Shown piece after piece: positions 1 to 12,734 of a stretch of DNA of 64,000 nucleotides. Both the position numbers and the translations under genes were made by a program. The DNA lies in the NCBI GenBank assembly GCA_018340375.1, contig JAFFJZ010000008.1, positions 1,984,001-2,048,000 of the forward strand, read 5' to 3'. Below the pieces are notes generated by a model that was given only the letters and a program-made list of their open reading frames with translations, did no database searches and was not told the origin of the DNA. The DNA is from Gonatopus flavifemur. Lineage: Eukaryota; Arthropoda; Insecta; Hymenoptera; Dryinidae. Position 1 is the stretch's first letter; each line of letters begins with the position of its first letter.

Positions 1-1750
1 CAATGAACGTTCCTGAAGCTTCGTGTTCTTTTGGGGTCGTAATGTTGGCTGGAGTATGATTTATTGGTTGAGATGGAAAATTTGTTTCCATCTGAATAGC
101 CCCTGATCGAATGAATAATCTTCTAAAAGCATTCAACTGATGCTTCTTCTATCAGCAGCTAACGTTGAGTGTAATCTTTTTTGAATGAATGAAGTCAGAA
201 AAAACTGAACCATGCATCACTTAAATACCCTTGAATGAGTTGACAAATTTCGTTGATAGTAAAAAGAGGAATTATCATCGAAACTTGAACAAATGGATGC
301 ACAAAATCAGGACTTAGAATTATCGGAAATTATCGCAGGGATATTTATAAAAATAACACAGCTCAAAGTCATTTTCATGAAACACTTCTAACTGTACAAT
401 CAGTGCCCTGCTGAAAATTTTCCACAGACAACGATAAAATTTTTCCATCGGTTTCAATGCGGTTTTTGAAACGGAAATTCACGATGGTGTACCTTGAATT
501 TACGATAGAAGTCTATCGGTTCTTATCGTATTCTATAGAATTCAAGAGGAATATATGTGGTCTTATCATAAAATTCCTACAGAAGAAGTATCAATTATGT
601 GGAAAAATATGAACCGTTTTTTTTTCGAATAAATGATATTTCTTCTATAAAAATTTTACGATGAAACTAGATACATTTCTCTCAAGATCTATAATATCAA
701 CTGGTAGAGCTTTACCGTATCCCGGAGAAAAATGCAGGTCGAAAGGATAGTGGTCTTTGACAGAAAATTGAAGAGTATTTCTTAAAATCTAAAGATATTT
801 CTCAAGTTCGTAGGAAATTTTTAGCAGGATTACTATTCTCTGATATTCCATTGATTCCTCAAGGGTTCTCGAGAACTCTTTTCGAATGCTTCCAGAGTCA
901 TTGTGCTATCTGGGAAACCTTGAACAATAAAGATCCATATGAAACATACGAGGAATTCAAGAAAGGTAAACTCACTCACAAAAAGAAATCAAAACCTTTA
1001 TGCTAATTTGAATGATTTTGCCTCAGTTATTTTTGGAAATCGAAATTTCAAGGAAAAAGAGATACACTGTCGAAATTCATTACTCATTCTCGACTTTTTC
1101 CCGACCTATTCCCGAATTCCCGACTTTTCCTGACTAGTAGACACCATGGTCACCCGGTAGAGCATTTGACAGATCGATAGAGCGCACGGCTTGGCTGCGT
1201 CGGAGTAAAGCTCGCCTGCTCAATTGAGATAAATGCAGAATACATCGTTCTCATCCTATATACAAGCCACAAATCGAAATTAAATGTGCTCAAAGGGAAT
1301 CCGTTAGGCGCCCTTTCCCATCCGCTGAGATAGCAAGATGTAAGAAGAGTTGTCTTGAAAGGAAAGATCGTTTTTTTTTCGTGATTTTTGATCGAAGTAA
1401 GATACATTGAAATTTATCATGGAAAATATTTCCTTTCAATCATTTTATAGTCAACTCAGGAGTCCAATGGACCACAGTATCTGATGGTAGACATTCAGAA
1501 ACTGCTGTATACATTTTGTATGGTGCTTCAGAATCAGAATGGGCCTGATGGGATTCAAGAAGAATTTTTAACATGATCGTCACGGGCAAGTGCAATCCTC
1601 ATCCTCCACATGAGTGCGAATTTACACCGTCAAAAATTCAAGAAGCCAGTACCTCTTACACAGGACGTTGCTTTGAAATTGCATTCTCAGATGGGATACA
1701 GTATTTTTCCTTCTACATCTTATCATTAGTGAGTTCCTTGGAAAATTTCG
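1..1750. other. Gene-free AT-rich stretch with one TIR element
   Basis: I see no coding exon here. The only clear structure is an inverted-repeat element at 408-828, listed separately. Around 1145-1215 there are two GGTAGAGC/GATAGAGC-like motifs that resemble a tRNA D-arm, but no matching T-arm lies downstream, so I do not call a tRNA. The rest is unremarkable single-copy-looking DNA. Confidence 0.5.
408..828. mobile_element. Short TIR element (CCTGCTRAAAATTT ends)
   Basis: The left end reads CCTGCTGAAAATTTTCC and the right end, reverse-complemented, reads CCTGCTAAAAATTTCC. About 420 bases lie between, with internal TATCGG motifs on both strands and no coding frame. It looks like a non-autonomous DNA element (MITE). 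The superfamily is not assignable and I could not identify a clean target duplication. Confidence 0.5.
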
Positions 1751-1752
1751 TT

Positions 1753-2175
1753 CAATAAACATAAATATATTGAAGATACATCTAAGATATCCGTCCAAAG
1801 ACATCTTGAGGATGTGTCATGAATATATCTTAAAGATAGCTTCAAGAAATGAAATTAGGATGTTGAATTTGTGATGGACACAAGATATCTTGAAAACATC
1901 TTGACTTAGATATCTTTGGAATACATTTCCAAGATCTCTTGTACATATCTCGAAGTTATGGAATTTATCAACCTTCCGCAAGATATCAAAAAAATACAAC
2001 GCTCCCATATCTTCAAAAAGATATCTCAAAGATCCCTCCGAGAAATGAAATCAGGACAACGAATTTGAGTTGGATACAAGATGTGTTGAAAGCATCTCAA
2101 TTGAGATATGTTTGGGATACATCTCAAAGATCTCTTTTAGATATCTTGACGTTACACCGGAAAACAAGTAATCTG
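1753..2175. repeat. AAGATATCTT-rich element, copy 1
   Basis: This stretch starts with CAATAAACATAAATAT and then repeats variants of AAGATATCTTGAAGACATCT on both strands with a roughly 11-base rhythm. The same start motif and the same repeated words occur at 43859-44978, where the copy has TA flanks. The right end of this copy is unclear. Overlapping open frames on both strands are by-products of the palindromic repeat, not genes. Confidence 0.55.
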
Positions 2176-2789
2176 AAAATGAGATGCAAAATCCCTCTCA
2201 GTCAGATATATTCTTCTTTTGATATTTCTTTTTCAATTGAGAATATACCACTACGATTGAGAGTATTTTGGAAGAGGAAGAAGAAAATTGAACAAATGAA
2301 AATCGATCCATGAAATGATCTACTGCATCACCTCGGAGTTATCGTAGTGTTTTAATAATTCGGATTTTGATCAGAGAAAAAGAGTGAGACTGATTAACGT
2401 TTTATGAAAAGTATAAAATGGATGCATTATTACGGAAGATGCTGATCTAACTTGAATTGGGACAGTATATCGAATCATCCGAGAGCAAGTAACTTTCAGA
2501 TTATTTTTTTGTAGATTTTATTTGAAGGTTAGAGTTGGTTAAACTTTCCGTGTAGCTTTAACACTTCACAAAGCGCAAGAGTAGTAAGATATCAGCCAAA
2601 TTTTCGTGTAAGATTTTTATAACATTTTTCACTATTGTCAAGATATCGTTCCATACAATATTTTTGTGTGTATTTCAGAATTGCTGTGTAGAGTGACGTT
2701 TTGAATATAGTGAAAGATATTTAAGAAATCTCATACGAAGAGTGGCGCGAATGATCCTTTTTCTGAGCTTTTTGAGGACGTCTTTATAA

Positions 2790-3120
2790 AAAAAACTTGG
2801 TGAACAGTTTGTCCTGTCTCCATAACAGAATTTTGACCTCAAAAGGCATTTCTGTTGTTCCTCAGCCCCCCCTATTCACCTGACCTCAGTCGCTGTGACT
2901 TTTTCCTTTCTCCTAAAATCAAAAGACGTCATTCCGGGACTTTGAAGAATATCCAAAAGAATGTAACGGACATGCTAAAGACCATACCGGTTGACGACTT
3001 CTAGCACTGCTACCAAGAGTGGGAACGACGTCTCCATCTGTGTGTGGCTGCCTAAGGGAACAACTTTGAAGGGAATAACATTAATGTTTGAAAAAAATGG
3101 AAACCTTAGTAAATGACAAA
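2790..3120 (+). pseudogene. Mariner-family transposase remnant (C-terminal part)
   Basis: Translation in shifting plus-strand frames gives PPYSPDLSRCDFFL, then a GTLKNIQKNVTDML segment and an EWERRLHLCVAA segment. These are the standard order of C-terminal motifs in mariner-type transposases. The aspartate within SPDLSRCDF is at the position of the last catalytic acid of the DDD triad. The reading frame is broken by several stops and at least one frameshift before the SPDL motif. The upstream catalytic half is not recognisable, so this is a dead 5'-truncated fragment. Confidence 0.8.
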
Positions 3121-3924
3121 TCAATCTCATTACTTTTCTGCCACATCACGTATCTATGATGTCCAGTATTATGTATCAAAAGAATTCCCGGATTTTTTCC
3201 AACAATTTTCGAAAAATTCCCGAATTTCACAATAAATCGAAAAAACCATACTTTAGGATTAACAATATACTTTTTTGAAAGTTAGTGAAATCATCTACAT
3301 ATGATATGTTTTTCATGCGTACTCTCCTTTGGATTAATCAATTTATTAAAGGACTTTGAAAGATGTGGGTAAGCGTCGATAAATTCTTTGCAACTATCTT
3401 CTTGTGTCGTTGAACACATAATTCGTATAGATACTCCATACAAACGTGGAGAGGATCGATGTAGGACAGTACAGAAACCCTGAAGAATGTTCAAGTGTTC
3501 AAGAATATAATTGAAATCCTATATTGAAGGAAAAAAATACTGTTACTTGATCCATGTATTAGGCATCGGGATGCTATAGGGGTTTCTGATTTTGACAGCG
3601 TTTGGAGACTGAAATGATTGAAGCCCTCGGGATTTCAAAGATTTGCGGATTATGAAATCACAATGGAATGAAAAATGTGTGTTTTAATGAATTCTAACAG
3701 GCTAATTTTTTTTCTTCTCATCTGCTAGTCTCCCGGATCAGATCTGAAACGTGTCTCAGCGCTTGTCGAGCTATTGCATGTAACTCCTCAATCGATTGGA
3801 AGAATGAATATATTTTGGATAAAATCAATTCGAAGAAGAGATTAGTGCCCAAAATGTTACTCATTGAAATTTTTAGGAAATCGTCTTAATTCTGAACCCA
3901 ATACTAAAGCATTGCACAATCGTT

Positions 3925-4134
3925 GACAGCACGAAAAAAACTAATTTTCTATGGTATCCGGGAATGAGTTTTAATAGCTACTTTGTTTATTTGTTATTCA
4001 GAAAACTAAAAATATTGATGCAACAGCTATATTTTAGTTACTTTATCAATGCCTTTTGTTGACACATTCAAAAAATAGCTATCATAGCTACTTTTTAGCT
4101 ATCCAAATATCAACCACATAATTTTTTTCATGAG
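3925..4134. repeat. AGCTA-rich foldback repeat, copy 1
   Basis: The right part, including AGCTACTTTTTAGCTATCC and the following AAATATCAACCACAT, recurs almost base for base at 27139-27168. Internal TAGCTA/AGCTACT words give it self-complementarity. There is no coding frame. It is probably a MITE; the left border is diffuse. Confidence 0.5.
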
Positions 4135-5639
4135 GATCCCCAATAGGTTCAAATTCCACGCCAGATCCTACACTATGAAGAGAATCTACGGAAAACTTCC
4201 AGTACCGGTCTGGAAGCAATTCAAGTGTACATTTATGCGAAGAAATTATGTTTAAATCATGAAAGTTCCAGTATACGTATCGGAAAGTTGTTGTATTTAT
4301 GCTGGAAAATTGGAGTAAAACATCCCAGCAGGAATTCTCTAGGCATTGACAAGACATGCAACGCTGAACTAGTGAAAAATTAGACGACTAGCAAATGCCC
4401 CACAAGGGCCTAGTTTTCCTCGAGCTAAGCGTTTCAAGTTCTGTCAATGCCTAGAGCATTCCTATTAGAGAATCTGAAATATGAACATCTAAAATGTGAA
4501 CAATTCCGGTACAACAGAAATTTTTCTGTACACGAACAGCAAACATTCATTATGAACAAGAATGTTTCAGTTCCACGGTGCCGGCAGATTGCAGTTTTTT
4601 TAAACAGTGTAATTGTTGATCTAAAGGAACCGACCATATCGTACCCCTAATTCCACTTTCTTAAGTTCTCTTGCTTTTCTCGTGTAACTTTAAACAATTT
4701 TGAATGTGGCCAAATCTTGGGCAAAAAGTATATGCGTGTTTATTCCTTGTGGTTGAATTGAGCGGTTCATCTTTCCCGAGTAGGAGAAAAATTGACTTTT
4801 GGAGAAAAACAAATTTCTCAAGGGGGCATTTTGGGCTAGAAGTTTGGAAAAACCGATTTTCTTTCTTTTTGCATGAAAAAAACTCTTTGTAGTGCGATAA
4901 CCACATCCTTCCTCTTGAAGAATTTACAAAAAAAATTTTTTCGGATCACTGGGTGGACTGGAATCCTGCACACCAGGTCACGACAATTTTTTATGAGCCC
5001 CCACTTCACCAGCCTGCAGTTATTTCAATTTTGATTTTTTTCCAATATTCTCAATGTTTTTTGTAATCTTAAAATGTCAATTAATAACTAGTGAGAAAAT
5101 GAATCGTGAAAACATTCATTAGATTCTTTTGATGACGTCCAAAAAAACACCCAAAATCCGGACGTCTGAACCAGAATACCTCCTCGATAATCGGCAACAC
5201 AATGTACTATTGAAGCAAGAAAAAATTCCCTACTCCCATTTCTTTTCATTTGCATGTTTTTCAACTTTTTCGTATCTCACAAATTCCCCTTTCTTCTTAG
5301 TGAATATTTATTAATTCGTTTCTCAATCAATATATCCCTTAATCATCGACCTGCATTTGGAGAATACAACCTGTGCTTTTCTGATGATACATTGACCTAT
5401 TTTAAGACACTTCTTATAAAAATAACCTCTATTTTTCAGCTCCAGGATACTAGAAATGATTTCCAATTCAATGAACTCCTGGAAGGGATGAGATTATTGA
5501 TTAAGTGAAAGAGACTGATACAATAATCAATGAAGCTGAAGGAACAGAGAAAGATCCGAGAGTTTCAATTCGTGATGTCATCTTACAGAAACACCAGTTT
5601 CCTTGGCATAACAGTATTTTTCGTCTCAGTGGGAAAACT

Positions 5640-6060
5640 TGCAGAGTGTAGAAGAACAACGAACAAGATATGTGGAAGTATAAGGGAGGGATGAAGAAAC
5701 AGGAAGAGAGAGAGTAAGAGAAAAAGAAGGAACCGTGAAGAAACACGGAAAAAACTATCATCGACGTCGGGCGCCGTCGACGTTGTCGTCGTTGTCGTCG
5801 TTGTCGAAACGACTACGCCCGATGAAAAAGTCGTTCGCGGCGCCCGCCGGTCTGGCCAGTATTTTACTATCCACCAGGCTATTTCCCCTATTTCTCCTTT
5901 TACGCCAGGATTATCTGCTGCTTCCCTTGTACCGACCACTGGAAGAAATTGAATGAAAGAAGAAGTATATGTGAGACAAAGAGAGAAGAATAGGGAAGAG
6001 AAAAAGAAATAAAGGTGGAAATGAGAGATAGGGAGAGAAGGAATGTGCTCAAGGGGTTGC
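5640..6060. other. CpG-rich block flanked by purine-rich tracts
   Basis: A stretch at about 5757-5865 is much richer in CG dinucleotides than its surroundings, with GTCGTCGTT iterations and GTCGAC/GGCGCC palindromes. GA-rich tracts lie on either side (5690-5745 and 5955-6045). On the minus strand the GTCGTT run reads as a poly-threonine stretch inside an open frame, but the frame has no recognisable domain and the composition explains it. It could be a promoter or 5' UTR of an unseen gene, or simple-sequence expansion. Confidence 0.35.
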
Positions 6061-6553
6061 TCGCTTGATTACTTGTCTGGTTTCGGTCGATGGAAATGTT
6101 TCGAGAGACCTTTTGTACAAGTTTACTAACGTAACTGGAAAATAGCACGCATCAGGAAATTCTATGTTCAGTAAATTCTAATTCTAGATATGTGTATATA
6201 ATATTCCCCCGCCCACAGAATGAATAAACAATATTTTCAATAAGCGTGAATAGAATATGAAGTTTTCATCGTCTTATAGGTAAATTGGAATAAAAATGGA
6301 GTGTTTTGGTCAAAGTGGCGTAAATTTCCCTAAGGGTTGCCAATTCATTGCTCATTAATTAGAGATATTTTCAAGTGAATAAATATATGAGAAATCATGT
6401 TTTGAATATGAAAAACCGATCATAATTGTGTCCGGTTGCATAACAATAAATTGCTAACAAGGTTTTATCGGAAAGGAGGGAAAGGATTAATTGAACCTAC
6501 CGTATATACTGGAGTAATTGCTCTTATTGTTTTCCGTAAGCCGAAAGAGAGAG

Positions 6554-6854
6554 GTACACTGAGAGGAAGAAAGTTGCTGAAACAGCAAATCCAGAAAATT
6601 TGCTTTGCTGATACGGCAAATATTGTTACTGAATTAGCAAAAAATTTGCTATCACAGCAGAAATCTTGCTGTTTTAGCAAGCGCTTGCTGATCCAGTAAT
6701 CCGGCATTGCAGGGATATAGACTGCTAGAAAAATTATTGAATCAGCACATACCTTGCAAGCAAGATTTTCGCGATAACACCAAACCTTTTGCCAATTCAG
6801 CAAAGCAGATTTACTCAAGTTACTTTTTCAACAAGCATTTTTTCCTGCGTGTAC
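6554..6854. mobile_element. MITE with TTGCTG/CAGCAA internal words
   Basis: The ends are GTACACTGAGAGGAA and TTCCTGCGTGTAC, which are inverted relative to each other. The interior is filled with TTGCTGAAACAGCAAA-type palindromic words. It is about 300 bases long with no coding capacity beyond frames produced by the repeat. The terminal CACTGAGAGGAA resembles the CACGGAGAAAA ends of several other elements in the window. Confidence 0.6.
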
Positions 6855-7254
6855 GTATGATTGGGTGAGTTTTAGAAGATTATGAAAAAATGTTCCCAAT
6901 TTTAACTGCAATGTAAAGATTATGTACGCGTCAAAATTACCAATGTTTATTATAATGTATATTGATTGATTACTATTGAATAAAACTAAAAATATCAAAA
7001 TTGAAGAAAGGAACGAACATTGAAACAGTAACTAGCAGTAGAATTCACCATAAATAATGGAAAAAGAAACAAAGCACACAATGCAAACATATGAATCGAT
7101 TATATCGTGTCTTTCATTTTCATCTGATGTTGTGATAAGAACTGTTCCATTAGGTGCACTATTCAATTGTTTAACTGTACAATATCATTTATGAAATGAG
7201 AATGAAAGCACAGATAAAATTTGGATAATATTCACACAACTGAATTCATAAAAA

Positions 7255-7375
7255 ATCAGAGGGCTCCGCCCCCTGACTGCTTCGCTTCGCTCAGCAGTCC
7301 GAACCCCTTCAAAATTCGCTTCGCTCATTTTGAATGGATCGTGGCCCACACATGCTCGCTTCGCTCGCATTTCGA
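7255..7375. repeat. GC-rich GCTTCGCTC repeat block
   Basis: Short words such as CTTCGCTTCGCTC and GGCTCCGCCCC are iterated three or more times within about 120 bases, giving a GC-rich island in AT-rich DNA. I see no coding meaning. It may be the GC-rich end of a longer transposable element whose other end I cannot see. Confidence 0.45.
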
Positions 7376-8599
7376 ATAATTCAGATATCCGGGCATATAT
7401 GAAAAGGCACTCATCGGTCTTTCACTCAATTGAGAAACTTTGTAAATGTAATATTCAGAAAGCCTGAAACTCATCGCCTACCATCTTTTATACTATCTCC
7501 AAATGATTCAGAAACATGTACCTGGAGGACTGCAGAATTTCAACTGTCCTGGTGAAGAAGCCTGGAAGCGCGACTAAAACGTAAGTTAAAAAGTCATTTG
7601 AGCGTAATAAGCGTAACAAAGAGTTATTTAGGCGTAGTTCAGGAATGAATCGGAATATTTTCAGGCTTCATTCGTTTCAATAGCTACTTCCTTCACTTTT
7701 GGATTTTCACTAGTGCGCAGTTTTCATAACGTCAACCAGCTCTTGAAGAGTCTTCGGATGCAGTAAAGCTTACACGGGAAGATCGAAATTATTATTTCCT
7801 TCCAACATTTGAGCCTTGATTTTGATTCAGCACCCCTGAAAATCCCTAGAACCCGTGTTACATAAATATGACAATATAATTTTGTTCATTAGAGTTGTTT
7901 CCATGTTTCATAAGAATCCGTCCATTTTTTTGGACTTTGCTGCCACCATTTTTTTGGGGAAAAATTCCAAAACCATTTTTTACAGTGTAACCCAGTACTG
8001 AGAGCTTGATGTTGGCCAGGTATTGATCTCGTACAGGCATTGCACTAATTGCAAATAATAAAGAGTCTAATCGGCGACTCCTAGTTTCGAGATTCAAGAG
8101 CAAAAAGGGGGGATTGGAATATTCAGTATCCAAGGTATCCCAGGAAACATTTCCGACCTTCCAAGGACGGATTCTTGACGCAAAACGGAGAAACTTTTTC
8201 TTCCAGTGTAACGCTGTGAAACGCTTAGTTTCAATGCTGACTCCAATCCATTAACAATCCACTCCAGTTTTATTTTCTTTGTAACTTAAATGCTAAGCAT
8301 TTTTTTTATGTCTTACCGAAGGAAAAAAATTCATGGATTTTGCCTGAAGAATCCGCCTTTGGGAAGTTGAAAATGTTCCCTTGAGACACTCTTTTCCAAT
8401 TGAACGTAGTAATTCTAATGCGACTTCGGACATGAAAATGACATAGCACTTTGTAATCTAGAGATAATTCAGATCAAACATGTGAAAATATGACATCTCA
8501 ATCATACTTGAACCAGAAGGGAAGTCGAACAGCCGAGAGAAAATTTGGATAGAAATTTTAGTTCAACAACTGACAAAATATCTGAAGCATGTAGTTATT

Positions 8600-8600
<1 letters not shown>

Positions 8601-8630
<30 letters not shown>
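8601..8630. repeat. (TG)n microsatellite
   Basis: An uninterrupted run of about 13 TG dinucleotides. Confidence 0.95.
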
Positions 8631-8639
8631 AGCAACCAA

Positions 8640-11470
8640 GTTATACTTTCATAAAAGGATATAAATATACAAAACATGGAATTATTTTGATCATTCACGG
8701 ATTGGTTCTCTGGTCATCGATTTATTAGGTAGTATGAAGGATGATCATCTTCCATGAGAAACATGGAAGTAATGTATGATCCTCCATATGGGTTTTTCAG
8801 TATCACTAGACTATTCGAGACATCTTGTTGGTTTTATATACAAAAATCAACGAAACTTCAATGACACTTCGATTTAATATTATCAAAAGTTCAAGTGGTG
8901 AAAGGGTATAGTTATATATTTGTGAATAATATACTGAGAAAGACACAATATATTATTGGGAATGGTAGAGAGAAGACCGCGCACCAACAAGAAATCGTCG
9001 GGCGGAGAAGACGAACTTTCGAGAGGTGTTTCTAGATTATTGGATACGAGTAAAGTTTGTCTCATGAGAGGATGTTACTCGAAACTTGAGATATATTCGG
9101 ATTAATCGACCCTATGTCCCGATAGCAATTATTTCACCCTATGTGTTCTTGACGCGTGTGCGAAGCTAGTGGTATCCGATCACGATTATCCGCTCACAGC
9201 CATTGATCTTATGCTGAAATTTGATTAGAATGGAATTGATTCTCTTATAAAAGGATACCAAAGTTACCATCGGAGTACGTTTTCTTGCATTGAAATACTC
9301 GAAACTGAATTTTATTCACCTTGAGGGGATACCAGAGGTGGTCAACATCTCTCTACCAAACATATAGCCAGGTCTTTTTCTAACCAATGAGCTCGGGTTG
9401 CATCTTCAGGGGTCGCTAGTATCACATCAATGCATTTCAAATTAATAAATGTTTTGCCGACCGCATAGCCTTAGTGATGTGCATTATTCAAATAACCTCG
9501 CTACGTGAATTATCCCATTGTACCCCATACAGAATTCGATGTATGTATGAGTTTATTATCATAGCATATCTTCGCTTGCCTTACAAAAATAAACCACAAG
9601 CTCTGGAATACTTTTAATTTCTAAACCTCAAGATCGGATCGAAGCGATATTTCCAAATATTTTCATTTCTAGATCAAGAGGGAATAGTAGATAAGGGCGA
9701 AGAAAATATTTTTAAGCGTCCTATTTACATCTTCAGCATATTTCAAACTTTCTGGAGTGATTGAAGTACATTTCTGGTCTATGAAGTTGAGCATCAATAT
9801 TGATTTTTCGGATCAACTTTTTATACGCTCCATCTGTTTCAAACTGATTTACATAAAAATTTAAAGGTTTTTCGAAAATAAAATGCTGCGCAATTCTTTC
9901 ATTCTAGATGATGATGAATCGATCTGTAACCACAATTATCATCCGCTGCACTGTTGAGGATGGAGTATAAAACCTTTCCCCGTACGTGATTGGATCTTCG
10001 ATCGGTTTGGACATTCCTGACATCCCTTAAACTGGCCGATAGCAGACAGGCGTTCTCTTTGCACGTCTCACATTTCCATTGAATCTTTGTCCTTGAATTG
10101 AAAATCCGTCAGGGATTTGATAGCTCTCTAATTTCTCAAAAGCATTCCCTCGATTTCATACTCCGAAAGCAAAATTGAGAAGCGAATTCATGGATAAGAA
10201 GATCAAAGAATTCGACGTTGTGTTCATTTCAGTTTCGATATTTGAGAAGTAGTTAATAATTGTCCACTCTGTTTAGTTTTGAGTTTATGTTCCTAAATTT
10301 CTAAATTCAGAGGCAATGAGATTATAGAAATGTTGATTCGAAAACCATTTGTATTTCGATCAAATATCTGGACATGAAAATCAATCCATTAAGTGGATGA
10401 ATCAACTTTCTTCTCGATGATTCATTTAAAACTCCTTGCAGAAGAAATATTTTCAAGGCAAGGTAAAGCATAAAAGCCAAGCTAGTTCCATGTACCGATC
10501 ATAAGGTCGATATCTTTCGAAGTTCCTCGTCAAAACATCAAGCATTCAATTTCGTCGCCAGCCTCTTTAAATATTCATGCGAGCCGCAGTGCGGCCAAAA
10601 GAGCAGGTTAGTGATCTTGCTCTCCTTTTTCCCCTTCCTTTCTCACACTATCCGCACTTTTTGCCTTTTTCTTATACCGTTCCCAGCATCGGAAATGAAG
10701 TACAAGATCCAAGACCCTCTCTTAAAAACTGCATTGTCTTTTTCATCAAACTACTGTAAATTTATTTGAGCATTAGATGTAAAATTTATAAGCCTTGTTG
10801 TGAACTCTCGATAGATCGGATAGCAGTGATAATATAGGGAATTAATAAATCAGCACTCGTGTTGAGGTTCATTGCAATTTGGTTGAACCAGGGTGGCCAC
10901 CAACCGGGGATTTTTTGAAATTCGGGAATTGCGCAGGAATTCTTTGTTACCGTTCTCAAAAAACCGTGAATTATACGCTAGAAAAAAATATTGCTCCCAT
11001 AACAATACTATTTAGCTGTTATAGCTGTCTGAACTATAGGGATGACGGTATTGCTACCACAAACTGAATGGATCGTTCCAGGAACGGTCTAGATTAGTAT
11101 GAACGATCTACTTCAGCTATTTATCACACATTTTTTTCAATGTACGTAAATCATGAATTCAATCGGGAATTTTTGAGAATTCCATAATATCCATACTACT
11201 GTACTGAGATTTTTTTAACTCCATTCAAAAAATTTGGAAGTCATTAACATACATTTTTACATGAAATTTAAAATACTTTCCATTCGAATTCATATAAAAG
11301 TAAGCATTGAAATCACATACAGCTTTAATTTCAATTTCAATACAATCGGTACTCTGGTCTAGTCTATTCGATTAGAACTGTTTATGTTACTTGCTCTCAC
11401 ACTCCTTATATTCAAATTAAAATGAACTTTTCCAACAGTCCAAATACAAATAAGGGAATTTTCAATGTTC
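8640..11470. other. Non-coding stretch with few repeats
   Basis: Unlike most of the window, roughly 8.7-10.9 kb shows no obvious MITE or foldback. No supported exon is visible. A short GC-rich segment at 10577-10606 reads ATG followed by ten codons and then GTTAGTG, which could be a tiny first exon with a donor site, but nothing else supports it. Near 10980-11080 there are AGCTGTTATAGCTGT-like words of the kind seen in the AGCTA repeats. Confidence 0.35.
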
Positions 11471-11472
11471 TT

Positions 11473-11664
11473 GAAGTTTGAATCGTTTATAGAAACGAAA
11501 CGAAAATTCAAACCTTCAAACCTTGATGAATGATTACTATTTATCTTTCAAAATTGGCTCCTTGAAACATCATTTAAAGGGTGTATTGCAAGATTTTTGG
11601 TCCTTAACAACTGAGTGTTTTATTATTCGATTACTGATTCGTTTGAATAAACGATTCAAACTTC
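11473..11664. mobile_element. Foldback MITE, GAAGTTTGAATCG family, copy 1
   Basis: The left end reads GAAGTTTGAATCGTTTATAG and the right end is its near-complement, ending ACGATTCAAACTTC. The terminal repeats are about 20-25 bases and the interior is non-coding. Related copies lie at 49973-50134, 50944-51088 (left half only) and 52724-52924. Confidence 0.7.
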
Positions 11665-12190
11665 AGCAACATAATTTTCACACAGCACCGAGAAGTATTT
11701 GGGATGTTCAGAATACGTGCACGGTTACACAGAGAATGTAAAAATACTGTCTCGAGATATTCTACGAACGTCGCATGGATATTCCAAGACTCAGGTACAT
11801 GCAATGTCCTATTCTCTTGATAGTATATTTGGGAAACATGATGTCAATGTCCTGCAGTACATGAAAAGAATATGCTTAGAAAGTATTTATAGGTGCATCA
11901 AAAGTCAGTGTTCTGAATATCTGGAAAACGTATTCCTCAGAGACAATGATCCGAATTAAACCGGAGGACCAGACAGCAATTTAGTATAAGAAATTTACTG
12001 TAGTTTATGTGATACAAACTACATCAAAATTATTTAGCACGTGTGACAAACTTCCATTCGGTATTTCGGTATAAGAATTCTCCGAATTCTGTACAACGAA
12101 ATATATTTCATATTCAAGTATGAATAATTTATAGAGAATTTGAGAAATCTTCCTACTGGGGGTAGTCAATGATATGCAGAACAAAGGATA

Positions 12191-12352
12191 CACTGTTAGA
12201 AATTCCTGATTGAAGTTCCAATTACATGTAATGGAAGCAAAAGTTATTCGTGTAACTGAAAAATTTATTGAAATTTCAATTACATTTGCAGGAAATTTCA
12301 GTTACGAATGTACATGAAAAATATATTGAATTCAAAGACATTCCTAACAGTG
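12191..12352. mobile_element. MITE with CACTGTTAG ends and TA flanks
   Basis: The element reads CACTGTTAGAAAT at the left and ATTCCTAACAGTG at the right, with TA dinucleotides immediately outside both ends. TA duplication is characteristic of Tc1/mariner-type transposition. The interior has AATTACAT/ATGTAATT palindromes and no coding frame. Confidence 0.7.
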
Positions 12353-12536
12353 TACGTTTGAGAAACGTTCAAAGAATTTTCTGCGCTGTCTGTGTTGAAT
12401 TTCTGAATTTTTTTGTAATCATGCTGTAAGACGAAACGAGAATAGGCTATTTCTCTTCTCGTTTCGATTTTTTGGTACGTTGTCTCGTCTCGTTTCGTTT
12501 CGATATTACGACTGGTTAGGAATATTCTAATTCTGT

Positions 12537-12725
12537 GTTATGCTGATCAGAACCATCCGTAATTGGTACAATGCTGGGCAGAACTATGCAGAATCGGTGC
12601 ACGGCTGTCATAACTATTTGGAGTCTGTGTAATGCTGATACGAACCATCCAAAATCGGTGCAATGCTGATCAGAACTACTGGAATCACGCGCGATGCTGA
12701 TCGCAACTCCCTGAATTCCGCGCAA
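12537..12725. repeat. 31-bp minisatellite, about six copies
   Basis: About six degenerate units of roughly 31 bases begin with TGCTGATCAGAAC and end near AATCGGTGCAA. Units start near 12541, 12572, 12636, 12666 and 12696, with one degenerate unit between. Open frames crossing it have no independent support. Confidence 0.75.
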
Positions 12726-12734
12726 TTCTTCTTC

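Noticed and set aside
1145..1225. tRNA suggested by GGTAGAGC-like D-arm motifs
   Set aside because: No T-arm or acceptor complement at the right spacing.
5583..5939. 118-codon minus-strand frame with a poly-threonine run
   Set aside because: The run comes from (GTCGTT)n simple sequence and the rest is low-complexity Leu/Phe from GA-rich DNA; no domain and no splice context.
12537..12725. CRISPR-like array of about 31-bp units
   Set aside because: Units are contiguous and degenerate with no unique spacers, and the genome is eukaryotic with spliced genes; it is a minisatellite.
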